From Xenorhabdus sp. BG5 (GTDB taxonomy: Bacteria; Pseudomonadota; Gammaproteobacteria; Enterobacterales; Enterobacteriaceae): a stretch of 64,000 nucleotides of DNA. Position 1 is the first letter of the stretch, and each line of letters starts with the position of its first letter. Of this stretch, positions 46,499-56,432 are shown piece after piece. The notes below the pieces were generated by a model that did no database searches, was not told the origin of the DNA, and saw nothing but the letters and a program-made list of their open reading frames with translations. The stretch covers positions 33,596 to 97,595 of the forward strand of contig NZ_JADEUG010000014.1 of NCBI RefSeq assembly GCF_015163665.1, in the 5' to 3' direction. A program made the translations under genes and the position numbers.

Positions 46499-47683
46499 AT
46501 GGAGACACAACCGCTACTAACCCGCGGAATGAAAGCAGTATTGCTGTCACAATTTCTTTCTGCTTTTGCTGATAATGCTCTGTTCTTTGCCATCTTAGCC
46601 CAATTAAAGGCAGAGTTTTACCCTGAATGGAGTTGGCCAGCACTGCAAATTGTTTTTGTTCTGGCCTATATCATACTTGCCCCTTTTGTCGGGCAAATTG
46701 CTGATCGGTTTTCAAAAGGGCGTGTCATGCTCTTTTCTAATGGCGTCAAATTGCTTGGGGCCATTAGCATCTGTATCGATATGAATCCTTTTCTGGGATA
46801 TACCTTAGTGGGAATTGGGGCAGCGGCCTATTCTCCTGCTAAATATGGGATCTTGGGAGAGTTAACAGATGGTGGGCGTTTGGTCAAAGCCAATGGCATG
46901 ATGGAGGCTTCTACTATTGCAGCTATCTTGATTGGCTCAGTTGCTGGTGGTTTCCTCTCTGATGTTAGCCTGATACTGGCATTAGGGCTTTGTGCCTTAT
47001 TGTATGGTGCCGCAGTCATATCCAATTTCTTTATACCTCGTTTGGCGGCGGCTCGTGAAGGTAAAGGTTGGAATCCCAAAAAAATGTTGGTGGATTTTAT
47101 GACGGTTTGTGCTTCACTTTGGCGTCATCAGGAAACGCGTTTCTCACTGGTAGGTACTAGCCTATTTTGGGGGGCGGGTATCACACTGCGCTTCCTATTA
47201 GTAGCATGGGTTCCTGTTGTGCTGGGGATTGATGGCAATACAACTCCTACATTGATGAATGCAGTCGTCGCAATTGGTATCATTGTTGGAGCAGGTTTAG
47301 CGGCGCGGTTTATTACATTGAAAACCGTGCGTCTCTGTATGCCTGCGGGGATCTTAATTGGGTTCATTGTCATTCTTTTTGCTACTCAGCAATCAATAGT
47401 ATTTTCCTACTTAATTTTGATCGTCCTTGGTGTATTTGGTGGGCTTTTTGTCGTTCCATTAAATGCGCTATTGCAAGAACATGGAAAGCATTCGATGGGA
47501 GCAGGTAAAGCCGTTGCTGTGCAAAACCTGGGCGAAAATAGTGCTATGTTGGTAATGTTAGGGCTGTATTCGGTTTCCGTTATGGCGGGAGCTTCGGTTG
47601 TTGCTGTTGGCATTGGTTTTGGTATCTTGCTTTCTTTAGCAATTGGGGGGCTGTGGATTTGGGATCTGCTTCGGAAAAATTAA
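46499..47683 (+). CDS. lplT: Lysophospholipid transporter LplT
   Basis: 394 residues, about 12 membrane helices, MFS. The N-terminus ([27 protein letters not shown]) matches LplT. It moves lysophosphatidylethanolamine from the outer to the inner leaflet, where Aas reacylates it. Its start lies 4 bp after the aas stop with AGGAG in the end of aas. The functional pairing aas-lplT is conserved; its position next to pncC-recA differs from E. coli, where aas-lplT lies near lysA-galR. Confidence 0.95.
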   Translation: METQPLLTRGMKAVLLSQFLSAFADNALFFAILAQLKAEFYPEWSWPALQIVFVLAYIILAPFVGQIADRFSKGRVMLFSNGVKLLGAISICIDMNPFLGYTLVGIGAAAYSPAKYGILGELTDGGRLVKANGMMEASTIAAILIGSVAGGFLSDVSLILALGLCALLYGAAVISNFFIPRLAAAREGKGWNPKKMLVDFMTVCASLWRHQETRFSLVGTSLFWGAGITLRFLLVAWVPVVLGIDGNTTPTLMNAVVAIGIIVGAGLAARFITLKTVRLCMPAGILIGFIVILFATQQSIVFSYLILIVLGVFGGLFVVPLNALLQEHGKHSMGAGKAVAVQNLGENSAMLVMLGLYSVSVMAGASVVAVGIGFGILLSLAIGGLWIWDLLRKN

Positions 47684-47708
47684 TTTCTTATAGAATTGAA
47701 GGCCTGTT

Positions 47709-48212
47709 ATGGATGAAAAAATCCTGAATCAGCTTAGTATTGAACTTGGAAAGAGATTAAAACGGAAAAAATTATCCGTAACCTGTGCAGAATCTTGCAC
47801 AGGGGGTTGGGTAGCTAAAGTGATCACAGATATTGCGGGAAGTTCAGCCTACTTTAATCGTGGTTTTGTGACTTACAGTAATGATGCTAAGCATGAAATG
47901 CTGGGCGTCTTACCAGAGTCATTGGCGCAATTTGGTGCGGTAAGTGAGCAGATCGTAAAAGAGATGGCAACAGGGGCATTAATCGTCGCTAAGGCAGACG
48001 TTTCTGTTGCGGTCAGCGGCATTGCGGGGCCAGAAGGAGGAAATGAGGAAAAACCGACTGGCACAGTTTGGTTTGGGTTTGCCTTTTACATTAATGAAAA
48101 CATCCAGACTGTAACATATCGCCAGTATTTTTCGGGTGATCGCAATGCTGTGCGTCTACAAGCCGTCATCTTTTCTTTGAAAACTTTATTGGATGAAATC
48201 ATAAAAAATTAG
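47709..48212 (+). CDS. pncC: Nicotinamide-nucleotide amidohydrolase PncC
   Basis: 167 residues, the CinA C-terminal domain alone. Conserved stretches: SVTCAESCTGGWVAKVITD (~residues 22-40; catalytic Ser region), YFNRGFVTYSNDAKHEMLGV and VAVSGIAGPEGG (~100). It deamidates NMN to NaMN in pyridine nucleotide recycling. It lies directly before recA as in E. coli. Confidence 0.93.
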   Translation: MDEKILNQLSIELGKRLKRKKLSVTCAESCTGGWVAKVITDIAGSSAYFNRGFVTYSNDAKHEMLGVLPESLAQFGAVSEQIVKEMATGALIVAKADVSVAVSGIAGPEGGNEEKPTGTVWFGFAFYINENIQTVTYRQYFSGDRNAVRLQAVIFSLKTLLDEIIKN

Positions 48213-48213
48213 C

Positions 48214-48241
48214 TTGATGCTGTATGATTATACAGTATAAT
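48214..48241 (+). promoter_or_regulatory. recA promoter with LexA box
   Basis: TTGATG (48214-48219) and TATAAT (48236-48241) flank, 16 bp apart, the LexA box CTGTATGATTATACAG (48220-48235), which exactly fills the spacer. This is the classical SOS-repressed recA promoter layout. Confidence 0.9.
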
Positions 48242-48315
48242 CATACGGCACTTTGGTATCAGAAACAGTTTATCAGCAGTGAGGCAGCCCCTTCATTGCT
48301 TGCGAAGGAGTAAAC

Positions 48316-49392
48316 ATGGCTAACGATGAAAACAAACAAAAAGCACTAGCAGCAGCGCTGGGCCAAATTGAGAAACAATTTGGTAAAGGTTCTATCATGC
48401 GTTTGGGTGAAAACCGCTCAATGGATGTTGAAACCATCTCTACCGGTTCCCTGTCACTGGATATTGCATTGGGTGCAGGTGGTTTGCCAATGGGCCGTAT
48501 TGTTGAAATATACGGACCAGAATCTTCCGGTAAAACAACGCTGACACTGCAAGTCATTGCCGCTGCCCAGCGCGAAGGCAGAACTTGTGCTTTTATTGAT
48601 GCCGAACATGCTCTTGATCCGGTTTATGCGAAAAAACTGGGTGTAGATATTGATAATCTGTTGTGTTCTCAGCCTGATACTGGCGAACAGGCATTGGAAA
48701 TCTGTGATGCCCTATCACGTTCTGGTGCTGTTGATGTGATTATTGTTGACTCTGTTGCGGCATTAACACCAAAAGCAGAAATTGAAGGTGAAATCGGCGA
48801 CTCTCATATGGGCTTGGCTGCACGTATGATGAGCCAAGCGATGCGTAAGTTAGCGGGGAATTTGAAAAACTCGAATACTCTGTTAATTTTTATCAACCAG
48901 ATCCGCATGAAAATTGGTGTGATGTTTGGTAACCCCGAAACGACCACAGGTGGTAATGCACTGAAGTTCTATGCATCTGTTCGTTTGGATATTCGCCGTA
49001 CTGGTTCGGTGAAAAATGGCGATGAAGTGGTTGGTAGCGAAACACGTGTGAAAGTGGTCAAGAACAAAGTTGCTGCACCATTTAAACAGGCCGAATTCCA
49101 AATTCTCTATGGTGAAGGCATCAACACTTTTGGTGAGTTGGTCGATCTGGGTGTTAAACACAAAATGGTAGAAAAAGCAGGCGCATGGTATAGCTACAAT
49201 GGCGAAAAAATTGGACAAGGTAAAGCCAATGCGACTATGTATCTGAAAGAACATTCAGAAATTGCATCCGAGTTGGATAAAAAACTGCGCGATTTATTGT
49301 TGAATAAGACAGGTGAGTTCAGTAGTGCAGCTACGGATTACGAGACAGATTATGAAGACAACGGCGAAGAAGTGAATCACGAAGAGTTTTAA
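48316..49392 (+). CDS. recA: Recombinase RecA
   Basis: 358 residues. Walker [11 protein letters not shown] (~67-76), Walker [13 protein letters not shown] (~140), L2 loop region [18 protein letters not shown], and an acidic C-terminus ([19 protein letters not shown]). It drives homologous recombination and activates LexA self-cleavage in SOS. The start follows GCGAAGGAGTAAAC. Unlike in E. coli, recX does not follow: alaS is the next gene. Confidence 0.98.
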   Translation: MANDENKQKALAAALGQIEKQFGKGSIMRLGENRSMDVETISTGSLSLDIALGAGGLPMGRIVEIYGPESSGKTTLTLQVIAAAQREGRTCAFIDAEHALDPVYAKKLGVDIDNLLCSQPDTGEQALEICDALSRSGAVDVIIVDSVAALTPKAEIEGEIGDSHMGLAARMMSQAMRKLAGNLKNSNTLLIFINQIRMKIGVMFGNPETTTGGNALKFYASVRLDIRRTGSVKNGDEVVGSETRVKVVKNKVAAPFKQAEFQILYGEGINTFGELVDLGVKHKMVEKAGAWYSYNGEKIGQGKANATMYLKEHSEIASELDKKLRDLLLNKTGEFSSAATDYETDYEDNGEEVNHEEF

Positions 49393-49733
49393 TTGCTTAT
49401 TTGTTTTCCAATTCAGTCATAATACAGAACTAATTTGGCTTTTAAAAACCACATCCATATCGGGTGTGGTTTTTATTTTTACGCCTGTCTTCCTGGAGGA
49501 AATAAACATCCTTGAAATGGGCGTATTGAAACAGGTGTAACGAACAGACTTTCAGAAAATCTTTAGACGAATTACAATGCTGGAAAGCGAATGGATTTAT
49601 ATGGGATTTTACTTCTTATGGAAGACTCTCTATCTTAACCCTACTTTAATTTATTCGTGAGTTGAAATGGTGACGCGATATACCACCTTAACCATTCATA
49701 GATCTGTTTTTTCAGCTTGATTTCGGGACAATT
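49393..49733. other. Intergenic region recA-alaS (341 bp), no recX
   Basis: Contains the recA terminator (49445-49480) and the alaS leader. I see no recX frame or recognisable RecX-like fragment; 341 bp is too short for the ~500-bp gene. The remaining ~250 bp hold no identifiable feature. Confidence 0.65.
49445..49480 (+). terminator. Rho-independent terminator of recA
   Basis: AAAACCACATCC (49445-49456) pairs with GGGTGTGGTTTT (49462-49473), with one G-T pair, followed by TATTTTT. Confidence 0.85.
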
Positions 49734-52361
49734 ATGAGCAAAAGCACCGCTGAGATCCGTCAAGCGTTTCTTGACTTTTTTCATACTAAAGGGCACCAGA
49801 TAGTACCAAGCAGCTCGTTGGTGCCAACTAATGATCCAACATTGTTGTTCACCAACGCAGGGATGAACCAGTTTAAAGATGTCTTTTTAGGATTGGATAA
49901 TAGACCTTATTCTAGAGCAACAACGGCTCAGCGCTGCGTTCGTGCTGGCGGTAAACATAACGATTTAGAAAATGTGGGTTATACAGCCCGTCACCACACT
50001 TTCTTCGAAATGTTGGGTAACTTCAGTTTTGGCGATTATTTTAAACAAGATGCAATTAAATACGCATGGGAGTTATTGACCAGCGAAGAGTGGTTTAACC
50101 TGCCAAAAGAAAAACTGTGGGTTACTGTCTATGAGACAGACGATGAAGCTTATGACATTTGGTATAACGAAGTCGGTGTTCCAGCAGAAAGGATCATTCG
50201 TATAGGAGATAACAAAGGTGCTCCATATGCGTCAGATAATTTCTGGCAAATGGGGGATACTGGCCCATGTGGTCCTTGTACAGAGATTTTCTACGACCAC
50301 GGTGAACATATTTGGGGGGGGCCTCCAGGCAGCCCAGCAGAAGACGGTGACAGATATATTGAAATTTGGAACATCGTTTTCATGCAATTCAACCGTCATG
50401 CCGATGGCACTATGGAGCCGTTGCCAAAACCTTCCGTTGATACAGGCATGGGGCTGGAGCGTGTTACAGCCGTCTTGCAACACGTCAACTCCAACTACGA
50501 GATTGACCTATTCCAAAGCTTAATTGCTTCGGTTGCAGAAGTGACAGGAGCAACAGATCTTACCAATAAATCTCTGCGAGTTGTTGCAGACCATATCCGT
50601 GCATGTGCGTTCCTGATTTGCGATGGGGTTATTCCATCCAACGAAAACCGTGGCTATGTACTTCGCCGTATCATTCGCCGTGCTGTTCGTCATGGCAACA
50701 TGTTGGGGGCAAAAGAGGCCTTCTTCTACAAGCTCGTTGCACCATTGATTAAATTCATGGGGGCGGCTGGTGAAGAGCTGAAACAGCAGCAGACTTTGGT
50801 TGAGCAGGTATTAAAAACCGAAGAAGAACAGTTTGCTCGTACTTTGGAACGTGGTTTGCAGTTGCTGGATGAAGAGTTGGCTAAATTATCTGGTGATACG
50901 CTCGACGGTGAAACCGCTTTCCGCTTGTATGATACCTATGGTTTCCCTGTTGACTTGACCGCGGATGTTTGCCGTGAACGTAATATCAAAGTAGATGAAG
51001 CTGGTTTTGATGCAGCGATGGAAAACCAGCGTCGTCGTGCTCGTGAATCCAGTGGCTTTGGTACTGATTACAATGAACTGATCAAAGTTGATGGACGTAG
51101 TGATTTTTGTGGTTATGAACATAATTCACAGCAAGCTGCTGTTATCGCTATCTTCCGCAATGGCCAAGCTGTTGAGCAAATTCACGCTGGTGAAGAAGCG
51201 ATCATTATACTTGATAAAACCGCATTCTACGCTGAATCTGGTGGACAGGTTGGTGACACGGGTAAATTGTCGAACGGCAATGGTGTATTCGACGTCGTTG
51301 ACACACAAAAATATGCTCAGGCAATCGGTCACATTGGTAAATTGACAAGTGGGAGTTTGAGCGTTAATCATACAGTTAATGCTGAAATTGATGTGGTACG
51401 CAGAGGTGCGATTCGTTTGAATCACTCAGCGACCCATTTGTTACATGCGGCATTACGTCAAATTTTGGGAGAACATGTTGCCCAGAAAGGTTCTTTGGTA
51501 AATGATAAGTATCTGCGCTTTGACTTCTCTCACTTTGAGGCCATGAAGCCAGAACAGATCCGTCAAGTCGAAAACTTAGTGAATGAAGAGATTCGCAAAA
51601 ATTCACCAATTGTTACAGAATTAATGGGGCTGGAAGAAGCAAAAACCAAAGGTGCTATGGCACTGTTTGGCGAGAAGTATGATGAAAAAGTACGTGTACT
51701 TAGCATGGGAGGCTTTTCTACCGAATTATGTGGTGGTACTCATGCGAACCACACAGGTGATATAGGGTTGTTCCGTATATCCAGTGAATCAGGTACAGCA
51801 GCAGGAATTCGCCGTATTGAAGCTATTACGGGGCAAACTGCACTAAACTCTATCTATCAGCAGGCGGATTTACTGCAAGACATCGCTCATCTGGTGAAAG
51901 GTGATATCAGTAGCCTGAATGAGAAAGTGAAAACGACACTGGACAGAACGAAACAGCTGGAAAAAGAGTTGCAACAGTTGAAATCTCAGCAAGCAGCTCA
52001 GGAAAGTTCTTCCTTGGCAAACCAAGCTAAGGAAATCCAAGGTGTTCGTCTACTGGTGACGCAATTAGGTGATATAGAACCGAAAATGCTTAGAACGATG
52101 GTTGATGATTTAAAAAATCAGTTAGAATCAGCAATTATTGTGCTTTCTACAGTGACTGGTGATAAAGTCAGCCTAATTGTTGGTATAACGAAGGATTTGA
52201 CTGCTAGAATAAAAGCAGGCGATTTAATCTCTTTTGTTGCCCAACAGGTTGGAGGTAAAGGAGGAGGACGTCCTGATCTGGCTCAGGCTGGTGGGACCGA
52301 TGTAACAGCTCTTCCTTCCGCATTAGCTAGTGTAGAAGAGTGGGTAACATTGCGGTTATAG
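49734..52361 (+). CDS. alaS: Alanine-tRNA ligase
   Basis: 875 residues, full length. Class II aminoacylation core at the N-terminus ([34 protein letters not shown]), editing domain zinc ligands in [13 protein letters not shown] (~565) and [13 protein letters not shown] (~663), and a C-terminal C-Ala domain ending with [15 protein letters not shown]. It charges tRNA-Ala and clears mischarged Ser/Gly. It precedes csrA as in other gammaproteobacteria. Confidence 0.97.
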   Translation: MSKSTAEIRQAFLDFFHTKGHQIVPSSSLVPTNDPTLLFTNAGMNQFKDVFLGLDNRPYSRATTAQRCVRAGGKHNDLENVGYTARHHTFFEMLGNFSFGDYFKQDAIKYAWELLTSEEWFNLPKEKLWVTVYETDDEAYDIWYNEVGVPAERIIRIGDNKGAPYASDNFWQMGDTGPCGPCTEIFYDHGEHIWGGPPGSPAEDGDRYIEIWNIVFMQFNRHADGTMEPLPKPSVDTGMGLERVTAVLQHVNSNYEIDLFQSLIASVAEVTGATDLTNKSLRVVADHIRACAFLICDGVIPSNENRGYVLRRIIRRAVRHGNMLGAKEAFFYKLVAPLIKFMGAAGEELKQQQTLVEQVLKTEEEQFARTLERGLQLLDEELAKLSGDTLDGETAFRLYDTYGFPVDLTADVCRERNIKVDEAGFDAAMENQRRRARESSGFGTDYNELIKVDGRSDFCGYEHNSQQAAVIAIFRNGQAVEQIHAGEEAIIILDKTAFYAESGGQVGDTGKLSNGNGVFDVVDTQKYAQAIGHIGKLTSGSLSVNHTVNAEIDVVRRGAIRLNHSATHLLHAALRQILGEHVAQKGSLVNDKYLRFDFSHFEAMKPEQIRQVENLVNEEIRKNSPIVTELMGLEEAKTKGAMALFGEKYDEKVRVLSMGGFSTELCGGTHANHTGDIGLFRISSESGTAAGIRRIEAITGQTALNSIYQQADLLQDIAHLVKGDISSLNEKVKTTLDRTKQLEKELQQLKSQQAAQESSSLANQAKEIQGVRLLVTQLGDIEPKMLRTMVDDLKNQLESAIIVLSTVTGDKVSLIVGITKDLTARIKAGDLISFVAQQVGGKGGGRPDLAQAGGTDVTALPSALASVEEWVTLRL

Positions 52362-52382
52362 TTGGTATTGCCGTGACAACAG

Positions 52383-52422
52383 CGGCACCATGAAAGCATT
52401 TTTTATGGTGCCGAATGTTTTT
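52383..52422 (+). terminator. Rho-independent terminator of alaS
   Basis: CGGCACCAT (52383-52391) and ATGGTGCCG (52405-52413) pair perfectly, loop 13 nt, then AATGTTTTTTG. Confidence 0.8.
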
Positions 52423-52607
52423 TGTTGTGAAATTGTTGAAATGTTGGGCACATACTTATATTTTAGCTATCCTATAGATATAGGAAATGTGTTCAAAACT
52501 GCTTATACTTTAAGTAGATACCATTGCTTTACGTTTTCACGGTGTTTGATGGATAATAGCGGGGAAACCTAGAGACCCGACTCTTTTAAATTTTCAAGGA
52601 GCAAAGA

Positions 52608-52793
52608 ATGCTTATTCTGACTCGTCGAGTTGGTGAAACGCTCATGATAGGCGATGAGGTAACAGTCACAGTACTGGGAGTTAAAGGCAACCAAGTTCGC
52701 ATTGGTGTAAATGCGCCCAAGGAAGTTTCTGTTCACCGTGAAGAAATTTATCAACGGATTCAGGCGGAGAAATCTCAGCCTACAACTTTTTAA
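52608..52793 (+). CDS. csrA: Carbon storage regulator CsrA
   Basis: 61 residues, the standard enteric length: [20 protein letters not shown], with [25 protein letters not shown], whose Arg and Leu residues form the RNA-binding edge. CsrA binds GGA motifs in mRNA leaders and controls carbon flow, motility, virulence and secondary metabolism. Its own leader contains CAAGGAGCAAAG just before the ATG, which fits autoregulation. It sits between alaS and the serV-argV tRNAs, as in E. coli. Confidence 0.97.
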   Translation: MLILTRRVGETLMIGDEVTVTVLGVKGNQVRIGVNAPKEVSVHREEIYQRIQAEKSQPTTF

Positions 52794-53255
52794 TTCAAGA
52801 ATGGCGTCCATGCTTTTTTAAGACTTGGGCGCTACTCTACTCCCCTTTATCTTCTTTTTTCTGCTTCTTGCTACTTCCCTGTTTTGTCACCCTACTATGT
52901 TTATCTCTTTTTGATACCTTGATTCTATTCTCTCATGTCTTTTTATTTTCTATCTGTTGAAAAAGCATCGTTCATGAGGCCATAGAGATGAATAATCATT
53001 TCATAAATTTTAACGGTTTTTAGATGATTTCATTGTTGATAAAACAGTCCTTTAGATGCTAAACCAAGCGTTTTGCGCGTTAAGTGTTCAAGCGGAAAAA
53101 AGTTTCGAAAAATTGTTTGACTTATCAGGCAGGGAAAGTAATATGTGCGCCATCGCAGCGACGAAGAGCTTGAAGAAAAGCTTCTGAGTAAATACCGGAA
53201 GTAAAGATTCGAAGAGCTACGAAGTGAAAACTTTTAAGTCGCAGGTTTTAAAAAT
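52794..53255. other. Intergenic region csrA - tRNA operon (462 bp)
   Basis: T-rich and non-coding in its left half; I recognise nothing there. The right half has a promoter at 53117-53144 and the ~105-nt leader of the tRNA operon. Confidence 0.6.
53117..53144 (+). promoter_or_regulatory. Promoter of the tRNA operon
   Basis: TTGACT (53117-53122), 16-bp spacer, TAATAT (53139-53144), then a GC-rich GTGCGCC discriminator as in stringently controlled stable-RNA promoters. About 110 bp before the first tRNA. Confidence 0.65.
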
Positions 53256-53348
53256 GGTGAGGTGGCCGAGAGGCTGAAGGCGCTCCCCTGCTAAGGGAGT
53301 ATGTGGTTAAGAGCTGCATCGAGGGTTCGAATCCCTCCCTCACCGCCA
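53256..53348 (+). tRNA. serV: tRNA-Ser (GCT)
   Basis: 93 nt including encoded CCA. Acceptor GGTGAGG/CCTCACC, anticodon stem CTCCCCT-GCT-AAGGGAG gives anticodon GCT; long variable arm typical of tRNA-Ser; T-loop GGTTCGAATCC. First of four tRNAs between csrA and gshA, corresponding to serV. Confidence 0.97.
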
Positions 53349-53355
53349 TTAATAT

Positions 53356-53432
53356 GCATCCATAGCTCAGCTGGATAGAGTACTCGGCTACGAACCGAGC
53401 GGTCGGAGGTTCGAATCCTCCTGGATGCACCA
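53356..53432 (+). tRNA. argV: tRNA-Arg (ACG), copy 1
   Basis: 77 nt with CCA. Acceptor GCATCCA/TGGATGC, anticodon loop CTACGAA gives ACG (read as ICG after A34 deamination), GGTTCGAATCC T-loop. 7 bp after tRNA-Ser. Confidence 0.97.
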
Positions 53433-53513
53433 TTTAAACACCGCGATTTTTTAGGTATCTCAATTCTAGTCAGGCAATCAATAGCGCCTGAGCAGAAATA
53501 GAAAACCGACAAT

Positions 53514-53590
53514 GCATCCATAGCTCAGCTGGATAGAGTACTCGGCTACGAACCGAGCGGTCGGAGGTTCGAATCCTCCTGGATGCACCA
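53514..53590 (+). tRNA. tRNA-Arg (ACG), copy 2
   Basis: Identical in sequence to copy 1; 81 bp downstream of it. The spacer resembles the one before copy 3, so this is a tandem duplication. Confidence 0.97.
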
Positions 53591-53675
53591 TTTTAGATGT
53601 CCCAATTTTGGGAGATCCCAATTCTATCAAGTCAGGCATACAATAGTGTCTGAAAAGAAATAGAAAACTGACAAT

Positions 53676-53752
53676 GCATCCATAGCTCAGCTGGATAGAG
53701 TACTCGGCTACGAACCGAGCGGTCGGAGGTTCGAATCCTCCTGGATGCACCA
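53676..53752 (+). tRNA. tRNA-Arg (ACG), copy 3
   Basis: Identical to copies 1 and 2; 85 bp after copy 2. Last gene of the operon, followed immediately by a strong terminator. Confidence 0.97.
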
Positions 53753-53756
53753 GATT

Positions 53757-53793
53757 AAAACCCCTGCCTTATCAAGGCAGGGGTTTTTCTTTT
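53757..53793 (+). terminator. Terminator of the tRNA operon
   Basis: AAAACCCCTGCCTT pairs with AAGGCAGGGGTTTT around ATC, followed by TCTTTTT. Very stable. Confidence 0.93.
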
Positions 53794-53946
53794 TATTTCC
53801 GTTCAAATATAACATTTGTTTTATTAATTCTGTTTATAATTTGGGCGGAAGTGCATTGCTACCTCTATGTAATCAGCGACAACTTGACTTGTTTCATATA
53901 AAGTAAACTTTTAGTAATAATCTTTTAAACTCCACGGGAGGACAAA

Positions 53947-55506
53947 TTGATCCCGGACGTATCAAAAGCATTGTCATGGTTAGAGGCAAATCCAACTGTA
54001 TTAAACGGTATTTGTCGTGGCATTGAGCGTGAAACATTGCGTGTTACTCCAGACGGTCATTTAGCTAAGACGGAGCATCCAAAATCACTTGGTGCTTCTT
54101 TAACGCATAAATGGATTACAACTGATTTTGCTGAATCTCTATTAGAGTTTATTACCCCTGTTGATAGCAATATAGATAGAACCATTGCCTTCCTCAACGA
54201 TTTGCATATCTATACCGCCCGGAATCTGGACAGTGAAAAAATGTGGCCTTTAAGTATGCCATGTTTTATCGACGAAGAAGAAAATATCACTTTGGCTCAA
54301 TATGGTACGTCTAACTTGGGCCGCTTTAAGACCTTGTACCGTGGAGGATTAAAGAGCCGTTATGGCGCACTAATGCAAACAATTTCCGGTGTGCATTATA
54401 ATTTCTCTCTGCCAATGAGTTTTTGGCAGGCATGGTTAGGTATTAAAGACGCCGAAACAGGTAAAGAGCAGATTTCAGATGGCTACCTTCGTTTGATCCG
54501 CAATTATTACCGCTTTGGCTGGGTGATCCCTTATTTATTTGGTGCATCACCGGCAATTTGTTCTTCATTCTTACGTGGACGAAATACAGCATTATCTTTT
54601 GAGGAAACCGAACGAGGGACTTGTTACCTGCCTTATGCAACTTCGTTGAGGATGAGTGACCTGGGGTATACCAACAAATCGCAAAGTGATCTGAATATTA
54701 CTTTTAATCATCTCCATACCTATGTAGAGGAGCTAAAGAAAGCAATTCATAAGCCATCTGAAGAATTTGCTGCAATCGGTATCAAAAAAGGAGATAAGTA
54801 CTTACAGCTCAATACTAATGTTCTTCAAATTGAAAATGAGTTGTATGCACCAATTCGCCCCAAACGAGTCACGAAAGAGGGAGAATCACCTTCAGATGCT
54901 TTGTTAAGAGGTGGTATAGAATATATTGAAGTGCGCTCTTTAGATATTAATCCTTTTTCCTCCATTGGGGTTGATGAGACGCAAATTCGTTTTCTTGACT
55001 TATTTTTGATATGGTGTGCTTTGGCTGATGCTCCTGAAATGGGAAATGAGGAGCTTGCCTGTTGTCGTGGAAACTGGAATAAAGTTATCTTAGAAGGGCG
55101 TAAACCAGGGCTGTCTATTGGTCTTGGTTATGGGATTGAACAACAACCGCTTAAGATTGTGGGACAAGAATTATTCAGAGATTTAGAGCGAGTTGCTGAA
55201 GTCCTGGATGCCTGTTCAGGGACTCAATATCAATTAGTTTGTAAAGAATTGGTTAATATGTTTGAAGATCCATCACTAACGTTTTCTGCACGTGTCCTGG
55301 ATAAGATGAAATCTCAGGGGATAGTTGGTTTTGGATTGGAACTGGCAGGTCAGTATCATAACGAATTGATTGAAGAACATTATTCAATTCTGAATGATGA
55401 AAATTTTTCTGTTGAACGTGAAGCTTCGGTGTCACGTCAGCATGACCTGGAACAGCAAGATAACATGAGCTTTGAAGAGTATTTAAAACTTCATGCAGGG
55501 CGTTAA
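53947..55506 (+). CDS. gshA: Glutamate-cysteine ligase
   Basis: 519 residues from a TTG start at 53947, supported by GGGAGGACAAA just upstream and by the enteric N-terminus [15 protein letters not shown]. Conserved core: [12 protein letters not shown] (~residues 22-33), GVHYNFSLP (~148) and the C-terminal [12 protein letters not shown] (~318). It makes gamma-glutamylcysteine, the limiting step of glutathione synthesis. A TTG start may keep translation low, as in E. coli gshA. Located between the argV tRNAs and luxS as usual. Confidence 0.96.
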   Translation: MIPDVSKALSWLEANPTVLNGICRGIERETLRVTPDGHLAKTEHPKSLGASLTHKWITTDFAESLLEFITPVDSNIDRTIAFLNDLHIYTARNLDSEKMWPLSMPCFIDEEENITLAQYGTSNLGRFKTLYRGGLKSRYGALMQTISGVHYNFSLPMSFWQAWLGIKDAETGKEQISDGYLRLIRNYYRFGWVIPYLFGASPAICSSFLRGRNTALSFEETERGTCYLPYATSLRMSDLGYTNKSQSDLNITFNHLHTYVEELKKAIHKPSEEFAAIGIKKGDKYLQLNTNVLQIENELYAPIRPKRVTKEGESPSDALLRGGIEYIEVRSLDINPFSSIGVDETQIRFLDLFLIWCALADAPEMGNEELACCRGNWNKVILEGRKPGLSIGLGYGIEQQPLKIVGQELFRDLERVAEVLDACSGTQYQLVCKELVNMFEDPSLTFSARVLDKMKSQGIVGFGLELAGQYHNELIEEHYSILNDENFSVEREASVSRQHDLEQQDNMSFEEYLKLHAGR

Positions 55507-55515
55507 AAAAGAAAA

Positions 55516-55534
55516 TGGCCACCACTGGTGGCCA
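55516..55534 (+). terminator. Short hairpin after gshA
   Basis: TGGCCACC/GGTGGCCA with a 3-nt loop, 9 bp after the gshA stop, then AATAAAAT. No T-run, so a weak terminator or stabilising stem. Confidence 0.5.
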
Positions 55535-55668
55535 AATAAAATATCTTAGAGAATAGGGGTGATAATAATTTTGCGCGTCTTCATATCTTATGACCAGCCG
55601 CAAATGAAAAGGTTTCATCTATCTGAAAAATTTTTCGTAAAAAATCTGATACCTTAGGAGGTAGTATT

Positions 55669-56184
55669 ATGCCTTTATTGGATAGTTTTACAGTTGACCA
55701 TACTCGTATGGCTGCACCTGCTGTTAGAGTTGCCAAGACAATGAAAACGCCTCACGGCGATACTATCACAGTATTTGATTTACGTTTTTGTGTTCCTAAT
55801 AAAGCAGTGATGCCAGAACGAGGTATTCATACGCTTGAGCATTTGTTTGCGGGTTTTATGCGCAATCATTTGAACGGTGATGGTGTTGAAATCATTGATA
55901 TTTCTCCAATGGGATGTCGTACTGGTTTTTATATGAGCTTAATTGGTGCTCCGGAAGAATTGAGAGTGGCTGAGTCTTGGAAAGCGGCAATGGAAGATGT
56001 GCTAAAAGTTCAAGATCAGAACCAGATCCCAGAATTAAATATTTATCAGTGTGGTACATATGAAATGCACTCATTGAAAGAAGCTCAAGATATTGCTCAG
56101 CGTATCCTTGATTCTGGTGTTCGTGTCAATTATAACGATGAATTGGCACTGCCTGAAGAAAAACTGATGGATCTTCAAGTTTAG
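55669..56184 (+). CDS. luxS: S-ribosylhomocysteine lyase LuxS
   Basis: 171 residues. Metal-binding [14 protein letters not shown] (~residues 50-64) with His-x3-His, catalytic Cys in [10 protein letters not shown] (~84) and Cys-containing [12 protein letters not shown] (~125), the third ligand region. It recycles S-ribosylhomocysteine to homocysteine and DPD, the precursor of autoinducer-2. A TTAGGAGGTAG ribosome site precedes the ATG. Ends at a terminator. Confidence 0.96.
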   Translation: MPLLDSFTVDHTRMAAPAVRVAKTMKTPHGDTITVFDLRFCVPNKAVMPERGIHTLEHLFAGFMRNHLNGDGVEIIDISPMGCRTGFYMSLIGAPEELRVAESWKAAMEDVLKVQDQNQIPELNIYQCGTYEMHSLKEAQDIAQRILDSGVRVNYNDELALPEEKLMDLQV

Positions 56185-56266
56185 TTTGTTAGAGATGGTA
56201 TCTCAACGGCTATTACATTTGGAGATGGAGCTTTTGGTTAAGTAGTCAGATCTGCTTTATATTATT

Positions 56267-56295
56267 GAGGGGCTAGTTTATTCTACTAGCCCCTC
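56267..56295 (+). terminator. Terminator-like hairpin after luxS
   Basis: GAGGGGCTAGT and ACTAGCCCCTC pair over 11 bp, 7-nt loop, followed by a moderately T-rich GTTGATGTTCTTTTC. Confidence 0.7.
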
Positions 56296-56432
56296 GTTGA
56301 TGTTCTTTTCTTTCTATATTTTTGAAATTATCAGGTTTTTTAATTATTTTCCTTAGTTATATAGACAGATTAGATTAGGTATTGATGAGTGCATTATAAC
56401 GGTTAACTTATTTACTGAATTAATTTTACACT

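Larger units (their letters stand above)
53433..53752 (+). repeat. Tandem repeat of tRNA-Arg plus spacer
   Basis: Two units of about 160 bp: spacers 53433-53513 and 53591-53675 share blocks such as CAATTCTA, GTCAGGCA and AGAAATAGAAAAC(C/T)GACAAT, each leading into an identical tRNA-Arg gene. The units have drifted only in the spacer. Confidence 0.85.

Noticed and set aside
53248..53750. Antisense frames over the tRNAs encoding [24 protein letters not shown] peptides
   Set aside because: These are the reverse complement of the tRNA-Arg genes, a well-known false prediction; the tRNAs explain the conservation.
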